DNA of 38,712 bases. Source: Clostridium sp. CAG:628. GTDB taxonomy: Bacteria > Bacillota_I > Bacilli_A > RF39 > UBA660. Of the stretch, positions 6,473 to 13,947 are shown piece after piece. Each line of letters opens with the position of its first letter. Position 1 is the stretch's first letter. Position numbers and translations under genes: made by a program. The notes beneath the pieces were generated by a model, which was given only the letters and a program-made list of their open reading frames with translations, did no database searches and was not told where the DNA came from. The stretch lies in the NCBI GenBank assembly GCA_000438415.1, contig FR902236.1, positions 4,378-43,089 on the forward strand. Reading direction: 5' to 3'.

Positions 6473-7617
6473 AAGTCACCTCTTAAATTTCCTTGTTTAT
6501 ATAGTGATACATCTATGTTATATTTTAAATTTAATTTATTTAACCCATCTTTGTTCCAGTCTTTATTTTCAAAATCAAAATATTTATAGTTATTTTTATA
6601 TATGTAGTTACCAAGTCCTAGAAAATCATAATTATATTTTTTGCTTTTATTAAATGCCTTAGTAATATAACTTTCAACCTCTTTTTCTGCTTTTTTACTG
6701 ATACTTTTTAATACATCAGCGTTATCTAAATTATCTTTACAACCATAATAAACAATTTCAGCACCAACATTCCCCTTAACATTAAGTTGGTCTATATTTA
6801 ACTTACTTTTTAGTTTCATTTTACTTTCTAGAGTTTCAATAGTGAAGTACCCACCATCACATTCAATTGTTAATGTTGCGTTTTTAATTTTATTTCTTAA
6901 AAAGTTCACTCCTTTTGTTTCTTCATCAGTTAATTCAATTGCTTCCTTATCTTTAAAAAATACCATGTTTTTAACTTCAACGTAACTTTCGCTTTTTGAG
7001 TCTTCAAGACTATCATTCTCACTACTTTTACTAGTATCTTTTATATAAACGTTTGGAAATAATGTATATTTTCCTTTTGCATAGTAATTATTTATTAATT
7101 CTCTTACATGCAAACTATTAATTCCACCATATCTGGTTTCACTGTTCATTATAGCATCATATAAATTATTTGCAGAGTTTGTATCAAAGTGACTTATGCT
7201 AGACAAGATATCAAGACTTTTATTCTCAGTAGAAGTAACAACTAGAAAATTCAAAGAAAGTCTAGTATCTCTAATAAGAAAATCTATTATCTCATCAAGT
7301 CCATCATTTAAAACACTTTGATCTAAAAACACATAATCAACATCAGCCAGAAAGAAAACTTTACTTGTTTTTTTATTCATACTTCTTGCTGCTTCAAATA
7401 TGGTTTCACCTTGTCCACTTATAACTGTAATCGGACTTTTATTAAGACCACTTTTTTCACTATCTAAAACATTCAATAATTGAATGTCTAAGTTATATAA
7501 GTCACCATCTTTGCTAATCCCCATAGCGCTTACGATGCCGAGCTCGTTAAGTTCTTTATAGTTATAACAGCCTGTACAAATGAAAGTCAAAAATATTAAT
7601 AAAATTACTTTTTTCAT
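6469..7617 (-). CDS. Ger(x)C-family spore germination lipoprotein
   Basis: 382 residues. The signal peptide ends at Cys17 (FICTGC) followed by YNYKELNELGIVSAMGISKDG, the typical N-terminus of mature GerAC/GerKC proteins (usually YWD-x-REIN). Further matches are SPITVISGQGETIFEAARSMNKKTSKVFFLADVDYVFLD (read in parts) and the C-terminal helix-rich domain with YITKAFNKSKKYNYDFLGLGN. It is lipid-anchored on the outer face of the inner spore membrane and works with the A and B subunits. The gene starts 3 nt after the A subunit and overlaps B by 4 nt; ribosome site AAAGGGG lies in the end of the A gene. Confidence 0.92.
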   Translation of the reverse strand: MKKVILLIFLTFICTGCYNYKELNELGIVSAMGISKDGDLYNLDIQLLNVLDSEKSGLNKSPITVISGQGETIFEAARSMNKKTSKVFFLADVDYVFLDQSVLNDGLDEIIDFLIRDTRLSLNFLVVTSTENKSLDILSSISHFDTNSANNLYDAIMNSETRYGGINSLHVRELINNYYAKGKYTLFPNVYIKDTSKSSENDSLEDSKSESYVEVKNMVFFKDKEAIELTDEETKGVNFLRNKIKNATLTIECDGGYFTIETLESKMKLKSKLNIDQLNVKGNVGAEIVYYGCKDNLDNADVLKSISKKAEKEVESYITKAFNKSKKYNYDFLGLGNYIYKNNYKYFDFENKDWNKDGLNKLNLKYNIDVSLYKQGNLRGDL

Positions 7618-7620
7618 AAA

Positions 7621-9060
7621 TTACCCCTTTCTAAAAATATTCTTTTTAGTTACATAACTAGGTCTTTTATTTAATGATTTAATATCTTTTCTTAAAATAG
7701 CATTACCTTGTTGACTAAAAATGAATGGAAAAATTGGAATAGTGTAGGGTTTACCAAATATTTTAATGCTAGATAAATTTATAATGAGAAGAAGTATCCC
7801 CATGATAAAACCAATTACTCCAAATGTTGCAGAAAAAAACATAAGAATATATCTCCAAAATCTAATACTTCCTTGCATATCATAGTAAATAAATATTAAA
7901 CTACTTATTGAACTAACTGCGACTACAATTACCATAATGGGAGAAATTAACCCTGCATTTACTGCTGCATCTCCCAAAACTAAAGCACCTAAAATACTTA
8001 AGGAAGTACCTCGGTTATTTGGCGTTCTTGCGTCTCCTTCATATAATAGTTCAAATGTAAATAAAAGAATAAATGCTTCAATAATAACAGGAAATGGGAC
8101 ATTACTTCTTTGCATAGAAAAGTTTATTAATAAGTTTACTGGAAGAATTTCAGGGTCGTATGATGTTAATGCAATAAAGAAAGCGGGAGTAACAATAGCC
8201 AAAATAAATGCAAGAAGTCTAATAACTCTCATGAATGTTGAAAAGAAAGGTTTATGGTAATAGTCTTCACTATTTTGAAAGAAATCAATAAAGAATGTAG
8301 GACACACTATTACACTTGGAGAGTTTTCCATTGTAACAATAACTCTTCCTTCAAGTAAATATCTTGACGCGTCATCCGGTTTTTCAGTATACAATAAAGT
8401 TGGAAATAACGTTTTATTAGAATTATCTATATAACTTTTTAAATAGTTAACATCCATTACACCATCTACATTAATAATCTTTAATTTTGAATAAACTTCA
8501 TTAATTAACTCATCTTCACAAATATTGTCCATGTATAAAAGTCCTACTTTACTTTTACCTTGAACACCTAGAGTAAGTTCTTTTATTAGTAAGTGTTCAC
8601 TTTTAACTCTTTTCCTAATAAGGCCTAGATTCTTTTGATAGTTTTCAGTAAATGAATCTTTAGGTCCACGAATAACTGGTTCGCTTGTTGGTTCAGTTAC
8701 ACCTCTATCTAATTCGGCTCTTGTTTCGTATGCAATACAGGTATTTTTGTAAATTACTAAAGTAAATCCACTAAAAAGTAGCTCATAAAGTTTTTTTTCA
8801 TCATTAACACTTTTAAAGTTGATGCTCGGTATATGCTCGTTTATGTCTTTTTTTAAGTTTTCAAGCACCTTATTACCAATAATACTTTTGTTACTAAAAT
8901 ATTTTAAAATAAAATCATTTATTCTGTCACCACTACTTACACTTTCATTTGATACCACGTATACATGCTTAAAAAACCCAATGTTAATTTTTTTGATTAT
9001 CAAGTCAGGCATGTTTTCTTTTAATTTATACAAGTTTTTAATTATATCCAATGTATTCAT
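7621..9060 (-). CDS. Spore germination receptor A subunit (GerAA/GerKA type)
   Basis: 479 residues from ATG 9060. The N-terminal soluble domain contains LTLGVQGKSKVGLLYMDNIC and DASRYLLEGRVIVTMENSPS followed by FFIDFFQNSEDYYHKPFFST, both typical of GerA. The membrane part has FPVIIEAFILLFTFELLYEG, ARTPNNRGTSLSILGALVLG and NAGLISPIMVIVVAVSSISS, close to the family consensus. It is the largest receptor subunit and is followed by C and B in one operon. A TTG at 9087 would add nine residues; neither start has a convincing Shine-Dalgarno, so the start is uncertain. A sporulation promoter (sigma G) would be expected, but I could not place one with confidence. Confidence 0.92.
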   Translation of the reverse strand: MNTLDIIKNLYKLKENMPDLIIKKINIGFFKHVYVVSNESVSSGDRINDFILKYFSNKSIIGNKVLENLKKDINEHIPSINFKSVNDEKKLYELLFSGFTLVIYKNTCIAYETRAELDRGVTEPTSEPVIRGPKDSFTENYQKNLGLIRKRVKSEHLLIKELTLGVQGKSKVGLLYMDNICEDELINEVYSKLKIINVDGVMDVNYLKSYIDNSNKTLFPTLLYTEKPDDASRYLLEGRVIVTMENSPSVIVCPTFFIDFFQNSEDYYHKPFFSTFMRVIRLLAFILAIVTPAFFIALTSYDPEILPVNLLINFSMQRSNVPFPVIIEAFILLFTFELLYEGDARTPNNRGTSLSILGALVLGDAAVNAGLISPIMVIVVAVSSISSLIFIYYDMQGSIRFWRYILMFFSATFGVIGFIMGILLLIINLSSIKIFGKPYTIPIFPFIFSQQGNAILRKDIKSLNKRPSYVTKKNIFRKG

Positions 9061-9115
9061 ATTTCTATTATTGTCAAACTTTACCAAAATATACTTTTTG
9101 AAAACGACATAGTAA

Positions 9116-9193
9116 AATTTAAATTCATATAGAGGAGACGGAAGTCCTGAAAAGCCTTACGAGATTTATACAGGTAGTGGAGTATGTGAATAA
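9116..9193 (+). pseudogene. C-terminal scrap of a secreted or surface ORF
   Basis: A short frame without start codon ends at TAA 9191-9193 and reads NSYRGDGSPEKPYEIYTGSG then VCE. The GDGSxxxPYxI phrase is common near the start or end of extracellular domains (pilin-like and adhesin proteins) in Gram-positives. There is no ribosome site and a stop lies just upstream (9113). It may be a decayed gene end; the match is short and could be chance. Confidence 0.25.
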
Positions 9194-9199
9194 AATAAA

Positions 9200-9238
9200 A
9201 GAACTAGTTCATTTTATTTTTGAACAAGTTCTTTTTTT
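9200..9238. terminator. Terminator at the lexA 3' end
   Basis: The arms AGAACTAGTTCA (9200-9211) and TGAACAAGTTCT (9221-9232) pair with one internal mismatch. A T-run follows on the plus strand (9232-9238) and TTTATTTTATT on the minus strand. It most likely ends lexA (minus) and any transcript through the 9116 scrap. Confidence 0.7.
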
Positions 9239-9262
9239 GTTTCTTCTCTTTCTTCTTTTTAA

Positions 9263-9883
9263 TTAAAATTTTCTATAAAGTCCAATTGCAATTCCTAGTA
9301 TTTCTACTTTGTCAACTATAATTGGGTCCATTGTTTCATTTTCAGGTTGTAATCTAAAATAACCATTTTCTTTATAAAAAGTCTTTAATGTAGTGCACCC
9401 ATTTTCATCAAGTACAACTACATAGTCTCCATTTTTAGCAGTTTTTTGTCTTTTAACTATAACTATATCTCCATCATATATACCCACATTTTTCATACTC
9501 ATTCCTTCAGTTCTAAGAGTGAATACTTCTTCTTTCTTTGGTAATAAGAAAGTAGGTAATGCTATATATTCATCTGGAAATTCAATAGCCTCAATAGGAT
9601 TACCGCAAGTTACTTTTCCTAAAAGTGGAACACTTACGACATCCTCGTTCTTTTCTAAATATTCATTAGGTACTAAAACCTCTAATGTTCTAAATTTGTT
9701 ATCAGTTTGTTTTAAATAACCTTTATTCATTAAGTGCTTCATATGAACGAATACAGTAGCAGTACTACTTAAATTCATAAGGTCACAAACTTCTCTTACA
9801 CTTGGACTATATCCATGTTCTGCTATATACTTTTTAATAACAGTTAAAACTTCTTGTTGCTTTCTAGTTAACTTTTCCATCAT
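9263..9883 (-). CDS. lexA: LexA repressor
   Basis: 206 residues. The N-terminal winged helix-turn-helix (MEKLTRKQQEVLTVIKKYI; YSPSVREVCDLMNLSSTATV) binds SOS operators. The C-terminal S24 self-cleavage domain has Ser129 in TEGMSM and the catalytic Lys167 in GCTTLKTFY. The self-cleavage bond is Cys93-Gly94 (VTCGNPIEAIE) in place of the usual Ala-Gly. RecA filaments trigger cleavage and derepress the SOS genes. Its promoter (TTGACA-17-TAATAT) is covered by one of four repeated 14-mers, so it is very probably autoregulated, and it is divergent from a small membrane-protein gene as in the lexA-yneA arrangement of Bacillus. Confidence 0.96.
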   Translation of the reverse strand: MMEKLTRKQQEVLTVIKKYIAEHGYSPSVREVCDLMNLSSTATVFVHMKHLMNKGYLKQTDNKFRTLEVLVPNEYLEKNEDVVSVPLLGKVTCGNPIEAIEFPDEYIALPTFLLPKKEEVFTLRTEGMSMKNVGIYDGDIVIVKRQKTAKNGDYVVVLDENGCTTLKTFYKENGYFRLQPENETMDPIIVDKVEILGIAIGLYRKF

Positions 9884-9903
9884 AACACTTCCTTTCTAAA
9901 TAT

Positions 9904-9932
9904 ATATTATCACACAAAATATTATTTGTCAA
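9904..9932 (-). promoter_or_regulatory. lexA promoter
   Basis: On the minus strand TTGACA (9932-9927), a 17-nt spacer and TAATAT (9909-9904). The -35 overlaps the operator-like 14-mer at 9930-9943. Confidence 0.8.
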
Positions 9933-10041
9933 ACAATTTATCGATTTTGATATAAAATATTTCCATAACTGTTCGCTTAACATACAAATGTAAATTCGCC
10001 AAACATTTTATTGTTTTTATATTGACACAAACATCTATGTG
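9930..10041. promoter_or_regulatory. Cluster of four probable LexA boxes
   Basis: Four related 14-mers lie in the lexA/small-protein divergent region: CAAACAATTTATCG (9930-9943), TTAACATACAAATG (9977-9990), CAAACATTTTATTG (10000-10013) and CAAACATCTATGTG (10028-10041). Three of them match the Gram-positive SOS box CGAACATATGTTCG at 9 of 14 positions. The first overlaps the lexA -35 and the last fills the spacer of the divergent promoter, as expected for a repressor controlling both. Binding is inferred from position and similarity. Confidence 0.6.
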
Positions 10042-10050
10042 TTATAAAAT
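10022..10050 (+). promoter_or_regulatory. Promoter of the SOS small membrane protein
   Basis: A consensus -35 TTGACA (10022-10027), 17-nt spacer and -10 TAAAAT (10045-10050). The whole spacer is occupied by a LexA-box-like 14-mer (10028-10041). Confidence 0.75.
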
Positions 10051-10076
10051 GGTATCACAAAGAAGGAGAGTGTATT

Positions 10077-10229
10077 ATGGAAAAATTGGAAAAAATATTT
10101 AATAGTAAGTTAGGAATAGTATTATTTTATATAGTAATTGCTATACTAGCACTTATGCTTACAAAGAAAGTAGAAGTTATAAATAATAACTCTCAGTCGG
10201 TTAAAACTGTTGAAAGTTGTTATGCATAA
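10077..10229 (+). CDS. 50-residue single-pass membrane protein, putative SOS-induced (YneA position)
   Basis: A 50-codon gene with ribosome site AAGGAGAG 6 nt before ATG 10077. The product has a short charged N-terminus (MEKLEKIFNSKL), one membrane helix (about residues 13-29, GIVLFYIVIAILALMLT) and a 20-residue polar tail with one Cys (ESCYA). It is divergent from lexA and its promoter contains probable LexA boxes. In Bacillus this slot is held by yneA, whose membrane-anchored product halts division during SOS; other bacteria use unrelated tiny membrane proteins (SidA, SulA replacements). It lacks YneA's LysM domain, so homology is not shown. The role as a division inhibitor is inference from position and topology. 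Confidence 0.75.
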   Translation: MEKLEKIFNSKLGIVLFYIVIAILALMLTKKVEVINNNSQSVKTVESCYA

Positions 10230-10290
10230 CTTTTTTCTTTTAAATATTTATATTTGATGATATAATATATCTCACGAATGGGGGATTAAT

Positions 10291-11130
10291 ATGTTTTCTA
10301 AAGAATTGTTTTATTATATTTTAAATGAAATTAATAATAAAGACTTTTTAACAGAAGAATTTTTAGGTCATGTAAAAGAACTAATTATTAAATATAATAG
10401 AGATATGAAGTATGTACTTAATGAAATTATAGTAAATGAAACATCTAATATAGATTCATACTATTTAGAAAACAATATTATTTTAGCAAGTACTTCAATA
10501 GATAGTGATTATAAAGTGTTACTTAGTGAACACGAGGATATAAAAGACACACTTTTTGTATATAATTTAAATATATTAGATACTTTAATTCATGAACTAA
10601 CTCATGCTTATCAGGAATATTTATCTCTTAGTAGAAATACTTTATTCACTAGAATTATGAAAGATGGAGATAATGTACAAAGTGGGAAATTTAAATATAA
10701 AAAAAGTTTATTAAACTATTTACCAAAAGAAGTAAGAGGAAGAGTCTTTTACTGTGAACATCATGACATCATGCCATTTGAATTACACGCTAATAATGTG
10801 GCTAGTATGTATTGTCTAAAGGTGTATCAAGAAATGAAAAACTTAACAGATATTCCATCATATGAAAGTATTGTACTTGATGACTATTTAAAAGAATATA
10901 GTTTTGAAAATGAAATAACAAATCCATTAACTAAATTTTATATATATTCTAATACATTAGATATAATGAATAGTCATAATTTAAAAAATCTTTCTAGTAG
11001 AAATAAATTCTTATTAGGCTATTTGAGAACTGCTTTAGAAATAAATGAAACTTTTAATAAAGTAATGAATACAAAAAACTTGGATTATGTTCGTATTTAT
11101 AAGAATGGAAGTGTTTACAAAAATGAATAA
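10291..11130 (+). CDS. Putative zinc metallopeptidase (HExxH)
   Basis: 279 residues with a zincin motif LIHELTHAYQEYLS (His101, Glu102, His105). A second acidic/histidine cluster, YCEHHDIMPFELHANNVAS (around residues 155-172), could give the third ligand (Glu in FELHAN). There is no signal peptide or membrane helix, so it appears cytosolic. I do not recognise a named family. A -10 TATAAT precedes it and GGGGGA is the ribosome site. It lies downstream of the SOS small-protein gene (61-nt gap) but has its own promoter signal, so co-regulation is open. Confidence 0.65.
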   Translation: MFSKELFYYILNEINNKDFLTEEFLGHVKELIIKYNRDMKYVLNEIIVNETSNIDSYYLENNIILASTSIDSDYKVLLSEHEDIKDTLFVYNLNILDTLIHELTHAYQEYLSLSRNTLFTRIMKDGDNVQSGKFKYKKSLLNYLPKEVRGRVFYCEHHDIMPFELHANNVASMYCLKVYQEMKNLTDIPSYESIVLDDYLKEYSFENEITNPLTKFYIYSNTLDIMNSHNLKNLSSRNKFLLGYLRTALEINETFNKVMNTKNLDYVRIYKNGSVYKNE

Positions 11131-11170
11131 ACTATGTTATAATTAACTTATAATAAAGAGGTGATATAAC

Positions 11171-13084
11171 ATGGATATGAAAATTATTAATTCTCTTAGA
11201 AGTTTAGGAATAGATATGATTAATAGTAGATTAGAAGGAGATGCAGGACTAACAATTAGTTTAGCGCCAACTATATATACATTATTTAGTAAACATTTAA
11301 ATTTTAGTAGTAGTGAACCAACTTGGATAAATAGAGATAGATTTATTTTATCAACTAGTAGTGCTTCACCGCTACTTTATAGTACACTTTTTTATGCAGG
11401 TTATCCTATTAGAGAAGAAGAATTAAAGTGTTTTGGTAGCAGCAAGCTTTCTATATATCCAGAATATAACCCTAAAGTTGGAATAAATTCTTCAACTGGA
11501 ATTTATGCTGAAGGATTAAGTGTGTCTGTAGGAATAGCGCTTGCTGAAAAGTATTTAAGAAGTATTTTAGGAAGAGATTTAATTAATTTTTATACATATG
11601 TAATGGTAAGTGATAACGAGTTTATGTCAGGAGATACATTTGAAAGTTTGGAATTAGCAAGTAATAATGAACTAAGTCACTTAATAATTTTATATAATAG
11701 TTTTGAAACAACTATTAATGGTAAAAAGAGTAATTATTTAAAAGAAAATCATTTAAAAGTATATGAAGACTTGGGTTTTCATATTGAAACTGTTACTAAT
11801 GCAGAAGACTTTCTAAGTATTGATAAAGCTATTACAAGGGCTAAATTATCTAATAAACCTAGTATTATTGAAATAAAAAGTTTAATAGCTTTGGGAACTA
11901 GTTTACAAGGAAGTTATAAAGGCCACAATAGCGTGCTTACTGATGAAGATATAATGCTTGTAAAAGAAAAAATGAATTTAACAAAAGTACCTTTTCATAT
12001 ATCAGCAAATGCTATTACTGAGTTTCAAAGTATGATTAGTACTAGAACAAATCCTGTGTATAACGAATGGGTTAGTAGATATAATAAAGTAATAGAAACA
12101 GATGAAAAAATGAAGGGGATTCTTAGTTTATTAGAAGAAGATAATTTAAGAATAAATATTAAGAATATGAAAGTCAACTTTGATGCATCTATGAAAGAAG
12201 ATATGTTAGAAACTAATAATAATTTGATGAGTGCAATAAGTCAAGTAAATCCATTAATGGTAACTTGTTCACTATTTAATGATAATAAAAACTTTGGTTT
12301 AAAAGGTGATAAAAACTTTGATTTTGGTAATAGAATTTCTTCTTGTTTTAATGTAAGTATTGGTTTTTCCTTAACAGGGTTAAAGCCTATAATATGTACT
12401 AACTTAGTAAGTGTTAGTAAAGTATGTGAACAAATTAAATTAGCTAGTTTAATGAAACTACCTATAACTTATATATTTACTAATGATTCACTACTTAGTT
12501 CAAATAAAAATATGTTATTAATGCCAATAAATGAATTATCAATATTAAGAAGCATTCCTATGCTTTCTGTTATAAAACCTGCTGATGTTAATGAACTAGT
12601 AGGATGTTACGACTTTATTATAAATAAGAAGCTTCCAACAGCATTAGTCTTGCCTTCAGTTAAAAAAGGACTTATTCCAAATACTAATGCTTCAAACACA
12701 TTGAAAGGTGCATACATAATTAGACCTGAGGGAGGAAGACTTTCTGGTATACTTGTTTCTTCTGGTAATGAAGTAGAAACTGCTTTAAGAATAAATGAAG
12801 AATTAATAAATAGAGGAATATTTACTAGGGTAGTATCAGTACCTAGTATAAGTTTATTTGATAAAGAGAGTAAAGAATATAAAGATACATTGTTTCCAAT
12901 AGGTGCTAAAGTTGTAGTAATCGAGCCATCTAATGATGAACATTGGAATAAATTTGTTTATAATGAGAAATATTTAATTAATGTTAAAGACTATGTTATA
13001 AGTGGTAAAAATACAGAGATATTAACTGCTTGTGGATTTGATTTTGATAGTTTATTAGAAAAAATAGAAAAATTATTAAAATAG
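11171..13084 (+). CDS. Transketolase homologue lacking catalytic residues (pseudoenzyme)
   Basis: 637 residues aligning in order with the whole transketolase fold: N-terminal ThDP domain (RSLGIDMINSRLEGDAGLTI, WINRDRFILSTSSASPLLYS), pyrimidine domain (LPITYIFTNDSLLSSNKNML, RSIPMLSVIKPADVNELVGC) and C-terminal domain (GILVSSGNEVETALRINEEL). Key positions are changed: NSGHPG becomes LEGDAG, the GHGS histidine becomes SSAS, GDG becomes SDN (about 147-149), the YDDN metal ligand becomes YNSF, GvREH becomes ISSCF, THDS becomes TNDS and THQP becomes LLMP. The frame is intact over 1.9 kb, so it is maintained. Sugar transfer with ThDP seems impossible. It has RBS AGAGGTGAT and its own promoter. A structural or regulatory role is inference. 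Confidence 0.85.
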   Translation: MDMKIINSLRSLGIDMINSRLEGDAGLTISLAPTIYTLFSKHLNFSSSEPTWINRDRFILSTSSASPLLYSTLFYAGYPIREEELKCFGSSKLSIYPEYNPKVGINSSTGIYAEGLSVSVGIALAEKYLRSILGRDLINFYTYVMVSDNEFMSGDTFESLELASNNELSHLIILYNSFETTINGKKSNYLKENHLKVYEDLGFHIETVTNAEDFLSIDKAITRAKLSNKPSIIEIKSLIALGTSLQGSYKGHNSVLTDEDIMLVKEKMNLTKVPFHISANAITEFQSMISTRTNPVYNEWVSRYNKVIETDEKMKGILSLLEEDNLRINIKNMKVNFDASMKEDMLETNNNLMSAISQVNPLMVTCSLFNDNKNFGLKGDKNFDFGNRISSCFNVSIGFSLTGLKPIICTNLVSVSKVCEQIKLASLMKLPITYIFTNDSLLSSNKNMLLMPINELSILRSIPMLSVIKPADVNELVGCYDFIINKKLPTALVLPSVKKGLIPNTNASNTLKGAYIIRPEGGRLSGILVSSGNEVETALRINEELINRGIFTRVVSVPSISLFDKESKEYKDTLFPIGAKVVVIEPSNDEHWNKFVYNEKYLINVKDYVISGKNTEILTACGFDFDSLLEKIEKLLK

Positions 13085-13138
13085 AGTGTTATATTTTTGA
13101 AAAATATGATACAATATTTAATGTAGAGGAGTGTATTT

Positions 13139-13657
13139 ATGAAAAAGAAAATTTTAGTTGTTATGTTATCACTTTTATTACTCACTGGATGTGGTACTAC
13201 TAAGGAGGAAAAAGAAACTATGTTTTATGATTCCTTAGAACAAGCATATATTAGTGTTTATTCTACTGATGGAGTAGGTTTACCTGTTTATGAAGCAGAA
13301 AAAATAACATTGGATAACGTTGACTGGTATAAAGTAGCTAGTAGTAAATATGATAACTATGAAAAGATAGAAGATATGATAAGTAATGTATTTGATGAAA
13401 AAATAGGTAGTGAACTAAAGAGTACTTTATCTAAAAAATATAAGGAAGTAGATGCTGTACTTTATACAACTAGTACAGGTGGATGCTTATTAGATTATCA
13501 AATAGATGATACTTTAGTTTCTAATTTAAAGAAAAATGTTAAGATAACTAAAATTAAAGGAAACAAAGTGAAATTTGAATATAAGAAGAAAAAGTATACT
13601 GCTAAAAAAGATGGAAACTTCTATATATTTGATTCAAAAGTATTCGAGTGTCTTTAA
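13139..13657 (+). CDS. Lipoprotein of unknown function
   Basis: 172 residues with a lipoprotein signal ending at Cys18 (LLLTGC). The mature part has DNVDWYKVASSKYDNYEKIE, DMISNVFDEKIGSELKSTLS and YKEVDAVLYTTSTGGC. The layout (short strand, hinge, helix ending in VF-D-x-I-x-x-E-L, then a read-out strand with GG) faintly resembles the IseA/YoeB family of DL-endopeptidase inhibitors, but I am not sure of it. Two further Cys (GGC and FECL at the end) could form a disulfide outside the cell. It ends in its own terminator before the ileS leader. RBS GAGGAG. Confidence 0.75.
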   Translation: MKKKILVVMLSLLLLTGCGTTKEEKETMFYDSLEQAYISVYSTDGVGLPVYEAEKITLDNVDWYKVASSKYDNYEKIEDMISNVFDEKIGSELKSTLSKKYKEVDAVLYTTSTGGCLLDYQIDDTLVSNLKKNVKITKIKGNKVKFEYKKKKYTAKKDGNFYIFDSKVFECL

Positions 13658-13669
13658 TGACACTTTTTT
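13647..13669 (+). terminator. Terminator of the lipoprotein gene
   Basis: AGTGTC-TTTAAT-GACACT is a 6-bp stem overlapping the stop codon, followed by a T-run. Confidence 0.7.
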
Positions 13670-13737
13670 AGTTTGAAAATTTAATAATACTACTAGACAA
13701 CGAATACGTTTTGTGGTATTCTATTAATTGTAAAACA

Positions 13738-13935
13738 AGTGAAAGAGACGTTACATATAAGAGTTTCTAGAGAGTTAGTGGTAGGTGAAAACTAATAAAT
13801 GAATATATGTATAAATCACTCTGGATGTGCTTTAAGGATAAGTTAAAGCCGGTTATATAAACCGTTACAATAATTAAGTAAATACTAGGATGGTACCGTC
13901 TAATATAGACTCCTTATGTGCTATCCTTTTTATTT
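13738..13935 (+). promoter_or_regulatory. T-box riboswitch controlling ileS
   Basis: A leader of the T-box class. Stem I is closed by AGTGA (13738-13742) with TCACT (13816-13820) and TACATATA (13752-13759) with TATATGTA (13804-13811). An AG-box-like GAGAGTTAGTGGTAGG lies in between. The conserved T-box sequence AGGATGGTACCG (13887-13898) pairs uncharged tRNA. The competing terminator pairs AGGATGGTAC with GTGCTATCCT (ending 13927), followed by a T-run to 13935. The specifier appears to be an Ile codon, best read as ATA at 13811-13813 followed by AA. Uncharged tRNA-Ile should promote read-through into ileS. Confidence 0.88.
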
Positions 13936-13947
13936 TGGAGGGAAATT

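Noticed and set aside
9201..9231. GAACTAGTTC / GAACAAGTTC as SOS boxes
   Set aside because: Only 2-nt spacing between half sites instead of 4, and the sequence is the stem of a terminator with a T-run.
13918..13947. Upstream start of ileS
   Set aside because: Lies within the T-box terminator; ATG 13948 has GGAGGG at proper distance.
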